Assembly: GCF_018829635.1 (NCBI RefSeq)
Contig: NZ_JAHKKG010000006.1
Coordinates: 646,908 to 710,907, forward strand
DNA from: Paractinoplanes bogorensis
GTDB lineage: Bacteria > Actinomycetota > Actinomycetes > Mycobacteriales > Micromonosporaceae
Reading direction: 5' to 3'
Length of the DNA: 64,000 nucleotides
A model generated the notes under the pieces. It saw only the letters and a list, made by a program, of their open reading frames with translations. It made no database searches and had not been told where the DNA came from. The position numbers and the translations under genes were made by a program. Shown piece by piece: positions 7,772 through 15,232 of this stretch (position 1 is its first letter; each line of letters begins with the position of its first letter).

Positions 7772-9739
7772 ATGACTTCTGAATTCCACGTGGCGACAAC
7801 CGGTTCGGATTCGGCCTCCGGCACCGCGGACGAGCCGTTCCGGACGATCAACCGCGCGGCCGCCCTGGCCCAGGCCGGCGACACCGTGACCGTGCACGCC
7901 GGCGAGTACCGCGAATGGGTCAAGCCCCGCCGCGGCGGGCTCAGCGACGCCCGCCGCATCACCTACCGCGCCGCCGAGGGCGAGCACGTGGTCATCAAGG
8001 GCTCCGAGCGGGTCACCGGCTGGGTTCAGGAATCCGGGACGGTGTGGCGCGCCGACGTTCCGAATGCTTTGTTCGGCGACTTCAACCCGTACGGGGAAGA
8101 GGTTTCCGGTGATTGGATCGTCTATCCGGAGGGCGCCGCGCACAAGCACCTCGGGGACGTCTATCTCAACGGGCTGAGCTTCTACGAGGTCGACTCGGCC
8201 GACGCTGTCGCCGCACCCGTCGCCCGCACGGAAATCGTCGACAACTGGACGGCGACGACGTCGCCCATTCTGAATGCCGACCAGACCACGCTGGTGTGGC
8301 ACGCGTCCGTCGGCGAGGAGTCGACGACGATCCGGGCCAATTTCCAGGGTGCGGATCCGAACACCGAGCTGGTCGAGATCAACGTACGGCGATCGGTGTT
8401 CTTCCCGGTTGTTCCGCATCTCGACTACATCACCGTGCGTGGCTTCGAGCTGGCCCAGGCGGCCACGCCGTGGACCCCGCCGACCGCCGACCAGCCCGGG
8501 CTCATCGGGCCGAACTGGTCGAAGGGCTGGATCATCGAGGACAACGTCATCCACGACGCCAAGACCTCGGCCGTTTCGATCGGTAAGGAAGCGTCGACCG
8601 GCCACAACTACGCCACCGAGCGCGGCGACAAGCCCGGTTATCAATACCAGCTCGAGTCGGTCTTCTCCGCGCAGCAGATCGGGTGGGACAAGGAGCACAT
8701 CGGCTCCCACGTGATTCGCCGCAACACCATTTACGACTGCGGGCAGAACGGCATCGTCGGCCATCTCGGATGCGTGTTCTCGACCATCGAGGACAACCAC
8801 ATCTACAACATCGCCCTCAAGCGCGAGTACTACGGCTACGAGATCGGCGGCATCAAACTGCACGCCGCGATCGACGTGGAGATCCGGCACAACCGCATCC
8901 ACGACTGCTCGCTCGGCACCTGGCTCGACTGGCAGACGCAGGGCACGCGCATCTCGCGCAACGTGTTCCACAACAACAGCCGCGACATCTTCATCGAGGT
9001 CAGCCACGGCCCGTACATCGTCGAGCACAACGTCTTCGCCTCCCCGGCGTCGATCGAGCTGTTCAGCCAGGGCGGCGCGTTCATCAGCAACCTGATCCTG
9101 GGCACGGTGCGCGTCGAGGCGGTCATGGATCGGGCCACGCCCTACCACCGGCCGCACAGCACGCAGGTGGCCGGCTACGCGTACATCCGGGCCGGGGACG
9201 ACCGCTGGTTCGGCAATCTCTTCGTGGGGGGAGACGCTTCCCTCGCGTACGGGGTGGGGGCCGAGGGCAAGGAGCCGGCGTTGACCGGCACCTCGGCGTA
9301 CGACGGCTACCCGGCCTCGTTCGCGGACTACATCGAGCGGATCCAGTCGCAGCCGCCGGGCGACCACCAGCGCTACCTCGACGTGGTGCAGGCGGTCTAC
9401 ACGGGCGGCAACGTCTATGCGGCGGGCGCCCGCCCCTTCGACGGCGAGACCAACCCGCTGGTCCTCCCGTCCGGCACGGCCGCTGTCCTGGAGGACGGCG
9501 ACGGCGTGTACCTGGTGGCCACGCTGCCGGGCGAGTTCGACGGTGCCCGCTCGGCACCGGTGTCGGGCCGCGACCTCGAGCGGGTCCGCTTCGCCGACGC
9601 CGAGTTCGAGGAGCGCGACGGCACACCCGCCGTGATGGACGTCGACCTGGTCGGAACCGTCAAGGCCGCCGACGGCCGTTTCGCCGCTGGGCCGCTGGCC
9701 ACGCTGGCCTCGGGGGAGTCCCGCACCCGCATCTGGTGA
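7772..9739 (+). CDS. Beta-xylosidase, glycoside hydrolase family 120
   Basis: A 655-residue right-handed parallel beta-helix enzyme that should release xylose from the non-reducing end of xylo-oligosaccharides. Almost every block matches what I recall of the GH120 enzyme XylC of Thermoanaerobacterium: HVATTGSD at the start, GDTVTVHAGEYREWVKP, TADQPGLIGPNWSKGWIIED, HAAIDVEIRHNRIHDCSLG. The expected nucleophile Asp is D386 in WLDWQ and the acid/base Glu is E409 in FIEVSHGPY. They are 23 residues apart, as in XylC (D382/E405). No signal peptide is visible, so it acts in the cytoplasm on imported oligosaccharides. ATG 7772 has GAAGG 11 nt upstream; a GTG at 7760 would leave no room for a ribosome site. 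Its promoter and operator point to control by the upstream LacI protein. Confidence 0.88.
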   Translation: MTSEFHVATTGSDSASGTADEPFRTINRAAALAQAGDTVTVHAGEYREWVKPRRGGLSDARRITYRAAEGEHVVIKGSERVTGWVQESGTVWRADVPNALFGDFNPYGEEVSGDWIVYPEGAAHKHLGDVYLNGLSFYEVDSADAVAAPVARTEIVDNWTATTSPILNADQTTLVWHASVGEESTTIRANFQGADPNTELVEINVRRSVFFPVVPHLDYITVRGFELAQAATPWTPPTADQPGLIGPNWSKGWIIEDNVIHDAKTSAVSIGKEASTGHNYATERGDKPGYQYQLESVFSAQQIGWDKEHIGSHVIRRNTIYDCGQNGIVGHLGCVFSTIEDNHIYNIALKREYYGYEIGGIKLHAAIDVEIRHNRIHDCSLGTWLDWQTQGTRISRNVFHNNSRDIFIEVSHGPYIVEHNVFASPASIELFSQGGAFISNLILGTVRVEAVMDRATPYHRPHSTQVAGYAYIRAGDDRWFGNLFVGGDASLAYGVGAEGKEPALTGTSAYDGYPASFADYIERIQSQPPGDHQRYLDVVQAVYTGGNVYAAGARPFDGETNPLVLPSGTAAVLEDGDGVYLVATLPGEFDGARSAPVSGRDLERVRFADAEFEERDGTPAVMDVDLVGTVKAADGRFAAGPLATLASGESRTRIW

Positions 9740-9753
9740 GCCTCGGCCGCGCC

Positions 9754-9777
9754 CCTCGACACGTCCGGTCGTCGAGG
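9754..9777 (+). terminator. Hairpin after the GH120 gene
   Basis: CCTCGAC (9754-9760) and GTCGAGG (9771-9777) form a 7-bp stem with a 10-nt loop just 14 nt beyond the xylosidase stop. There is no T-tract, so intrinsic termination is plausible but unproven. Confidence 0.45.
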
Positions 9778-9828
9778 CCTGAATCACCCCGCGGAACAAC
9801 CTCGTCGTGTTCAGCGCTGAACCCAGGC

Positions 9829-10818
9829 GTGATCAACTCGCGGCTCTCGCTGCTGGACCGCTCGCGCACCCGGGCCGGCGAGGCCTCTCCGATCGCGCTT
9901 CACGAGACGGTGGCGCGCGCGGTCCGGGCCGAGTGGCTCGGTTACGACCGTGTGTGGGTGGCCGAGCACCACAGCGTTCCCGGCATCGCGGGATCGGCGC
10001 CCGCGGTGCTGCTGACCGCGATAGCCGGCGCCACCACGACCATCCGGATCGGGTCGGCCGGCGTGATGCTGCCCCACCACCAGCCGCTCGTGGTGGCCGA
10101 GCAGTTCGCCACCCTGGCCGCCTTCGCGCCCGGCCGGGTCGACCTGGGGCTGGGCCGGTCGCCCGGGTTCACCCCGCCCGTACGCCGGGCGCTGCGCCAG
10201 ACCGACCACGACTTCGCCGCCGACGTGACCGAGTTGCGCGGCTACCTCACCGGCCGGTCCGAGGTCAGCCTGCACCCGCGACCCGACGGTCCGATTCCCC
10301 TGTACGTGCTGGCCACCGGCGCCGGGCTGCAGGTCGCGGCCGCGCTCGGTCTACCGGTGATCGTCGGCGGCCCGCTGCTGTGGTCCGACGGCGGGGCGCT
10401 GGCCGAATACCGGCGTGCCTTCCGGCCGTCGCCGCAACAGCCCGAACCGTGGGTGGCGGTCAGCCTCGACGTGCTGATCACCGACGACCCCGACCTCATC
10501 CTCCCCGAGGCGTGGGCGATGGCCCGCAGCCGTACGGAGGGGGAGTTCCCGCCCCTCGAGCCGGTAGCCGTGGTGCGGGCCGCCACCAAGACTTCTCGGC
10601 AGCAGCAGTATCTCGAGCAGACCGTGGCCGCGGCCATCACCGGCCCGCGAGCTCGGGTCGAGAGCCGCCTGGCCGAGCTGCTCGAGCGCACCGGAGCAGC
10701 CGAGTTGGTGGCCGCGGGCAGCACGTACGACCGGGCCGCTCTGGCCGCCTCGGACGCGGCGCTGGCCGCTCTCTTCGACCGCGGACACCCGACGAACGGT
10801 TCGCTGAGCCGGCCCTGA
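9829..10818 (+). CDS. Luciferase-like flavin/F420-dependent monooxygenase (MsnO8-like)
   Basis: A 329-residue bacterial-luciferase-fold oxidoreductase. Its start, SRLSLLDRSRTRAGE, and the blocks LGYDRVWVAEHHSVPGIAGSAPAVLL, IRIGSAGVMLPHHQPLVVAEQFATL and GRVDLGLGRSPGF are standard for the group that bind reduced FMN or F420 and oxidise a small substrate. I chose the GTG at 9829 because family similarity begins there; the ribosome site is weak, and upstream sequence in this frame is antisense or shadow. Substrate unknown. The next gene starts 154 nt downstream on the same strand and may or may not share the transcript. Confidence 0.85.
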   Translation: MINSRLSLLDRSRTRAGEASPIALHETVARAVRAEWLGYDRVWVAEHHSVPGIAGSAPAVLLTAIAGATTTIRIGSAGVMLPHHQPLVVAEQFATLAAFAPGRVDLGLGRSPGFTPPVRRALRQTDHDFAADVTELRGYLTGRSEVSLHPRPDGPIPLYVLATGAGLQVAAALGLPVIVGGPLLWSDGGALAEYRRAFRPSPQQPEPWVAVSLDVLITDDPDLILPEAWAMARSRTEGEFPPLEPVAVVRAATKTSRQQQYLEQTVAAAITGPRARVESRLAELLERTGAAELVAAGSTYDRAALAASDAALAALFDRGHPTNGSLSRP

Positions 10819-10972
10819 CGACATACGACGGCCGACGAACCGTCTGTCCGGTCGAGCCGAGTGCGGGCGAGTCCGGACGAAAAAGCCCGTTATCCGGTGT
10901 TCGTCATCTCTCGTTGGATGGTTCGGTGCCGCCTGGCACGTTGATACCTGAACCAACGGAGTGTTTGCCGCA

Positions 10973-12295
10973 ATGGTCAACCGCGACGCCATCCGTGGCT
11001 ACGCCGCGAACCCGTTCACCGGCTTCCCGGCCGGTCACCGCTACGCCGACGACGTCACAGACGGCGGTCTGCTCGACATCATGGCCGCGCGGACGTGGTT
11101 CGATCGCATCGACGCCAGCCGCGACGCGAACGCGTACACGTTCGGCCTGCCGCTCGACACCCGGGCCGCGGCCACGAGCGGGTTCGCCGGGCAGGAGCTG
11201 ACGGTCTTCTCGACGTACGGCTATCTCGGGCTCAACGGTCACCCGCGGATCACCGCGGCCGCGGCCGAGGCGGTGGAGCGGTGGGGCACCTCGACCGGCG
11301 GTGTGCGCCTGCTGACCGGCACCATTCAGCTGCACCTGGACACCGAACGCGATCTGGCCGCCTACCTCGGCACCCAGGCGAGCGCGCTGTTTGCGAACGG
11401 GTACGACGCCAACGTCGCCGCCATCTCGGGTGTCGTCGGTCGCCGGGACGTCGCGATCCTGGACGAGAAGGCGCACCGCAGCGTCTTCGACGGGTGTCGT
11501 CTGGCCGGCTGCCGGGTGGTGAAGTTCCGGCACAACGACATGACCCATCTCGACAGCTTGCTGGCCGAGCACACCGGGGGCGCCGGTCGGGTGCTCGTCG
11601 CGGTCGACGGCGTCTATTCGATGGACGGCGACCTCGCTCCGCTCGAGGACCTGGTGCGGCTCAAGCACCGTTACGGCGCCTTCCTGCTGCTCGACGAGTC
11701 GCACGCGATCGGCGTGATCGGCAAGGACGGCCGGGGTACGGCCTCGCACGCGGGGGTCATGCCGGCCGAGGTCGACATCATGACCGGCTCGCTGGGCAAG
11801 GCGTTCCCGTCCGGCGGCGGCTTCGTCGCCGGATCCCGCGGTCTGATCATGTATCTCCAGCACGGCACCGCGCCGTACATGTTCTCGTCGGCGCTGACCC
11901 CGGCCAACACCGCCGCCATCCGGGAGGCCATCCGGGTTGTCGTCGAGGAGCCCGAACACCGCGAGCGGATGGACGTGAACACGGCGCGGCTCCGCGCGAT
12001 CGTCGCCGGCGCCGGGCTCGACCACGGCCCCACGGCGACTCCGATCGTGCCGGTGATTCTGGGGGACACCTTGCGTACGTACGCGTGGGCCCGTCGGCTG
12101 CTGGACTTCGGCATCTACACCTCCGCCGTACCCGCCCCGGCCGTGCCGGAAGGCCAGTCACGGCTGCGACTGTGTGCCACGGCCGGCCACACGGCCGACG
12201 ACCTCGACCGTCTGGAGCAGGCCCTCCGGACGATCCGGGCGGGCGAAGCGGCTCAGGCCAGGTCGCGCAGCCGGGACAGGGCCGACGACCAGTAG
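10973..12295 (+). CDS. PLP-dependent alpha-oxoamine synthase family acyltransferase
   Basis: A 440-residue fold-type I PLP enzyme of the family of 8-amino-7-oxononanoate synthase, 2-amino-3-ketobutyrate CoA ligase and serine palmitoyltransferase. These enzymes condense an acyl thioester with an amino acid with loss of CO2. Visible signatures are FSTYGYLGLNGHPRI, GTSTGGVRLLTGT, LLLDESHAIGVIG and MTGSLGKAFPSGGGF, with K276 as the Schiff-base lysine. No bio or kbl genes are nearby, so it is not clearly a biotin gene; the substrate could be a lipid or a specialised metabolite precursor. ATG 10973 has GGAG 11 nt upstream; GTG 10961 is a less likely start. The last 43 bases overlap the convergent ArsR gene. 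Confidence 0.87.
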   Translation: MVNRDAIRGYAANPFTGFPAGHRYADDVTDGGLLDIMAARTWFDRIDASRDANAYTFGLPLDTRAAATSGFAGQELTVFSTYGYLGLNGHPRITAAAAEAVERWGTSTGGVRLLTGTIQLHLDTERDLAAYLGTQASALFANGYDANVAAISGVVGRRDVAILDEKAHRSVFDGCRLAGCRVVKFRHNDMTHLDSLLAEHTGGAGRVLVAVDGVYSMDGDLAPLEDLVRLKHRYGAFLLLDESHAIGVIGKDGRGTASHAGVMPAEVDIMTGSLGKAFPSGGGFVAGSRGLIMYLQHGTAPYMFSSALTPANTAAIREAIRVVVEEPEHRERMDVNTARLRAIVAGAGLDHGPTATPIVPVILGDTLRTYAWARRLLDFGIYTSAVPAPAVPEGQSRLRLCATAGHTADDLDRLEQALRTIRAGEAAQARSRSRDRADDQ

Positions 12296-12564
12296 GACTC
12301 GTACTTGGCCAGCCACGGGGCCAACGCCCTGGACATCGCGTCCGCGTTCAGGGCGTAGCGCTGGTGGCGGCCCTCGCGCGTGGCCGTCACCAGGTCGGCC
12401 GCCCGCAACGCCATCAGGTGTTTGGAGATGCCCGAGGCGACCAGCTCCGGGAAGTGGCCGGCCAGGTCGCCGACGGTCTGTGGGCCCAGTTCGGCCAGCA
12501 GGTCGAGGATGCGACGGCGGGTCGGGTCGGCCAGGGCCCGGAACAGGTCGTCCTGCTCAGACAC
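12253..12564 (-). CDS. ArsR-family winged-helix regulator
   Basis: A 103-residue winged-helix repressor: LFRALADPTRRRILDLLAELGPQTVGDLAGHF followed by SGISKHLMALRAADLVTATREGRHQRYAL. This is the subgroup normally paired with SRPBCC/AHSA1 proteins and lacks metal-binding CxC motifs in the recognition helix, so a metal sensor is unlikely. The GTG start overlaps the end of the SRPBCC gene by 8 nt, so the two are coupled. The shared upstream region carries a nested palindrome (12988-13021) that is a good operator for it. Its 3' end runs 43 nt into the oxoamine synthase gene on the other strand. Confidence 0.9.
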   Translation of the reverse strand: MSEQDDLFRALADPTRRRILDLLAELGPQTVGDLAGHFPELVASGISKHLMALRAADLVTATREGRHQRYALNADAMSRALAPWLAKYESYWSSALSRLRDLA

Positions 12565-12970
12565 CGGCCGCGGCCACGGCGTCGGCGAGGCGGGCGAGGA
12601 TCTGGTGCTGGTCGGCGCCCCGCTCGTACGCCTCCCTGGTCGCCTCCCAGCCGGGCTTGCCGATGCCGGCGAAACCGTCGTGGACCAGCGCGACCCGGGT
12701 GCCGGTGGCGGCCGGGTCGAGGGTGATGACCAGGCGGCCGGGGTGGACCCAGCCCGCGTCCTCCTCGAGCCACGACAGCACGAGCCGGCCCTCGGGGACC
12801 ATCTCGAGGACCACGCCGCTGATCCCGGGCATGCGCCAGGCTCCGCCCACCTGGGCGTCGATCTCGATGTCGGGGGACATCCAGCGGCGCAGGCCCTCCT
12901 GCGTCGACAGCCAGCGCCAGACGACGCTGGGCGGGGCGGGGATGTCGATCGTTCGCGTCACCTCGGGCAC
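12557..12970 (-). CDS. SRPBCC (AHSA1-like) domain protein
   Basis: A 137-residue START/Bet v1-like fold protein: TRTIDIPAPPSVVWRWLSTQEGLRRWM, RLVLSWLEE and GTRVALVHDGF are characteristic. Such proteins bind hydrophobic ligands in a deep pocket and in actinobacteria are very often encoded next to an ArsR regulator, as here. The GTG start has a strong GAGGAGG 5 nt upstream. First gene of a two-gene unit with arsR and divergent from an alpha/beta hydrolase. Ligand unknown. Confidence 0.87.
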   Translation of the reverse strand: MPEVTRTIDIPAPPSVVWRWLSTQEGLRRWMSPDIEIDAQVGGAWRMPGISGVVLEMVPEGRLVLSWLEEDAGWVHPGRLVITLDPAATGTRVALVHDGFAGIGKPGWEATREAYERGADQHQILARLADAVAAAGV

Positions 12971-12987
12971 GGTGGCCTCCTCAACGT

Positions 12988-13021
12988 CTTACCGCTTGGT
13001 AATGCATTACCGTACGGTAAG
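12988..13021. promoter_or_regulatory. Nested 34-bp palindrome, candidate ArsR operator
   Basis: Outer arms CTTACCG (12988-12994) and CGGTAAG (13015-13021) and an inner perfect 14-mer GGTAATGCATTACC (12998-13011) share the same centre. It lies between the divergent SRPBCC gene (start 12970) and the hydrolase gene (start 13055), covering the -35 zone of the latter. The regulator encoded two genes away is the obvious binder. Confidence 0.72.
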
Positions 13022-13054
13022 ACATCGCGACCGTCAAAAGGTAGGGTCAGGGGC

Positions 13055-13852
13055 ATGGCGACCTTCAGAACCAGTGACGGAGTACGCCTGAACTACGCCG
13101 ACGAGGGCACGGGTACGCCGGTGGTGCTGATCGCCGGGTTCTGCGCCCCGCTGGAGAGCTGGGAACTGCAACGCGCGGCCCTGGCCGGCGCCGGCTATCG
13201 GGTCGTCGGGTTCGATCGGCGCTCGCACGGCGGGTCGGAGTCACCCGCGTACGGGCAAAGACTCTCGCGCCACGGCAAGGATCTGCGGGAACTGCTCGTG
13301 GAGCTCGCGCTCGACGACGCCGTGCTCGTCGGCGGGTCGATGGGGGCGAGCACGATCTGGGCCTACTACGACCTGTTCGGCGCCGAGCGGGTGCGGGCCG
13401 TGGTCACCATCGACCAGACGCCCAAGCTGGTCAACGACGAATCGTGGGGCCACGGGTTCTACGGGCTCAACCGTGACAACGTGGGCACCTTCTTCGACCA
13501 CGGCATCCCCGACACCGGGCGCGGTCTGCGCGGGCAGCGGCTCGAGGGGATCAACCGGGTGGTCGAGGCGCTGGGTCGCGCGCCCGAGTTCGCCGACGGG
13601 CGTACGCCGGAACGCCGTGCCCTGCTGCAGAACCACACCGAGGCCGACTGGCGCGACGTGATCGCCCGGATGAGCGTGCCCAGCCTGTTCATCGCCGGGC
13701 GGCAGAGCCAGCTCTGGCCGTGCGAGCACGCCGAGGCCGCGGCGGCCACCAACCGGCTGGCCTCCGTGGTCACGCTCGACGACTGCGGGCACGCGGCCAA
13801 CCTCGACCAGCCCGAGCTGACCAACGCGGCGATCCTGGAGTTCCTGAAATGA
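13055..13852 (+). CDS. Alpha/beta-fold hydrolase
   Basis: A 265-residue alpha/beta hydrolase. The nucleophile elbow is GGSMGAS (Ser 95), oxyanion-type residues follow PVVLIAGF, and the catalytic His is in DDCGHAANLDQP near the C-terminus. The arrangement resembles non-haem peroxidase or esterase members; substrate unknown. A -10 like TAGGGT (13042-13047) sits exactly 7 nt before the ATG, so the mRNA is probably leaderless. The gene overlaps the following FAD oxidase by 4 nt (ATGA) and is divergent from SRPBCC/arsR across the palindrome, so ArsR may control both sides. Confidence 0.88.
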   Translation: MATFRTSDGVRLNYADEGTGTPVVLIAGFCAPLESWELQRAALAGAGYRVVGFDRRSHGGSESPAYGQRLSRHGKDLRELLVELALDDAVLVGGSMGASTIWAYYDLFGAERVRAVVTIDQTPKLVNDESWGHGFYGLNRDNVGTFFDHGIPDTGRGLRGQRLEGINRVVEALGRAPEFADGRTPERRALLQNHTEADWRDVIARMSVPSLFIAGRQSQLWPCEHAEAAAATNRLASVVTLDDCGHAANLDQPELTNAAILEFLK

Positions 13853-15219
13853 TCCGTGAGCTCGAAGGCCTCGATCTTATCGACGACGCCGACGTCCTCG
13901 AGAGCCTCAGTCATGACGATGCCGAGTGGGCCCCGTACGGGAAAGCCTTTGCCGCCGTACGCCCGCGGAGCACCGACGACGTCCGGCGGGTCGTCGCGGC
14001 CTGCGCCAAGCGCAACATCCCGATCGTGACCCGCGGGGCCGGCACCGGGCTGTCCGGCGGGGCCAACGCGGTCGACGGCGCGATGATCATCGACCTGTCC
14101 AGGATGAACGCGATCGTCGAGATCGACGCCGACAATATGACCGCCACCGTGCAGCCCGGCGTGATCAACGACGACCTCAAGAAGGCGGTCGCCGAGCACG
14201 GGCTCTGGTATCCGCCCGACCCGGCCAGCGCGCCCTGGTCGACGATCGGCGGCAACGTGTCGACCAACGCCGGCGGTCTGTGCTGCCTCAAGTACGGGGT
14301 GACCCGCGACTACGTGCTCGGGCTGGAGGCGGTCGTGGGCGGGCCGGCCGGCGACTACGGCACCGTCGTGCGGCTCGGACGGCGTACGACGAAAGGGGTC
14401 AGCGGTTATGACCTGGCCGGGCTCTTCACCGGATCCGAGGGCACGTTCGGGGTGATAACCGAGGTCACCGTACGACTTCGTCCCGCGCGCCGGGAAGCGC
14501 CCCGAACCGTGGTCGGCGCGTTCGGCAGCGTGGTGGCCGCCGGTGAAGCAGTAGCCGCGATCACCCGGGCCGGACTGCTGCCCGCCGCCCTCGAACTGCT
14601 CGACCGCACGTGCCTGCGGGCCGTCGAAGACTGGAAACACCTGGGCCTCGAGGCCGACGCCGCCGCCCTGCTGCTGGCCCAGCTCGACTCACCCGGCCGG
14701 GCCGGCGACGACGAGGCCACCGCGGTCGCCGAGGTGTTCCGGGCGGCCGGCGCGATGTGGGCCGAACAGTCGACCGACGAGGTCGAGGCCGAGGCGCTGT
14801 TCGCCGCCCGCCGGCTCGCCTACCCGGCCCTGGAACGGCTCGGCCCGGTGCTCACCGAAGACGTCTGCGTCCCCCGCTCGCAGGTGCCGCACATGCTGGC
14901 CGCGATCGAAGAGATCGCGACACGGCACGGCACCACGATCGCCACCATCGCGCACGCCGGCGACGGCAACCTGCACCCGCTGATCCTGGCCCCGGCCGGC
15001 GACGAGGACGCGAAGCGTGCGGCCCAGGCGGCGTTCGACGAGATGCTGAGCGCGGCCATCGCGGTCGGCGGCACGGTCACCGGCGAACACGGCGTGGGCC
15101 TGCTCAAGCGGGCGGGCATGCGGCAGGAACTGTCGCCCGCGGTGCTCGCCATGCAGCTCGCGGTGAAGCAGACACTCGACCCGCTGAATCTCTTCAACCC
15201 CACCAAGGTGGTCGGGTAG
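13849..15219 (+). CDS. FAD-linked oxidase of the glycolate/D-lactate dehydrogenase (GlcD) family
   Basis: A 456-residue flavoprotein. The PCMH-type FAD-binding domain shows PIVTRGAGTGLSGGANA and STIGGNVSTNAGGLCCLKYG. The C-terminal oxidase cap has the conserved IAHAGDGNLHPL and GTVTGEHGVGLLKR with the catalytic His region. It would oxidise a 2-hydroxy acid such as glycolate or D-lactate. No GlcE/GlcF partner is nearby, so it is a stand-alone dehydrogenase; the electron acceptor is unknown. The ATG overlaps the hydrolase stop, which fixes the start and shows translational coupling. Confidence 0.9.
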   Translation: MIRELEGLDLIDDADVLESLSHDDAEWAPYGKAFAAVRPRSTDDVRRVVAACAKRNIPIVTRGAGTGLSGGANAVDGAMIIDLSRMNAIVEIDADNMTATVQPGVINDDLKKAVAEHGLWYPPDPASAPWSTIGGNVSTNAGGLCCLKYGVTRDYVLGLEAVVGGPAGDYGTVVRLGRRTTKGVSGYDLAGLFTGSEGTFGVITEVTVRLRPARREAPRTVVGAFGSVVAAGEAVAAITRAGLLPAALELLDRTCLRAVEDWKHLGLEADAAALLLAQLDSPGRAGDDEATAVAEVFRAAGAMWAEQSTDEVEAEALFAARRLAYPALERLGPVLTEDVCVPRSQVPHMLAAIEEIATRHGTTIATIAHAGDGNLHPLILAPAGDEDAKRAAQAAFDEMLSAAIAVGGTVTGEHGVGLLKRAGMRQELSPAVLAMQLAVKQTLDPLNLFNPTKVVG

Positions 15220-15232
15220 TAGCGTCCCGGCC

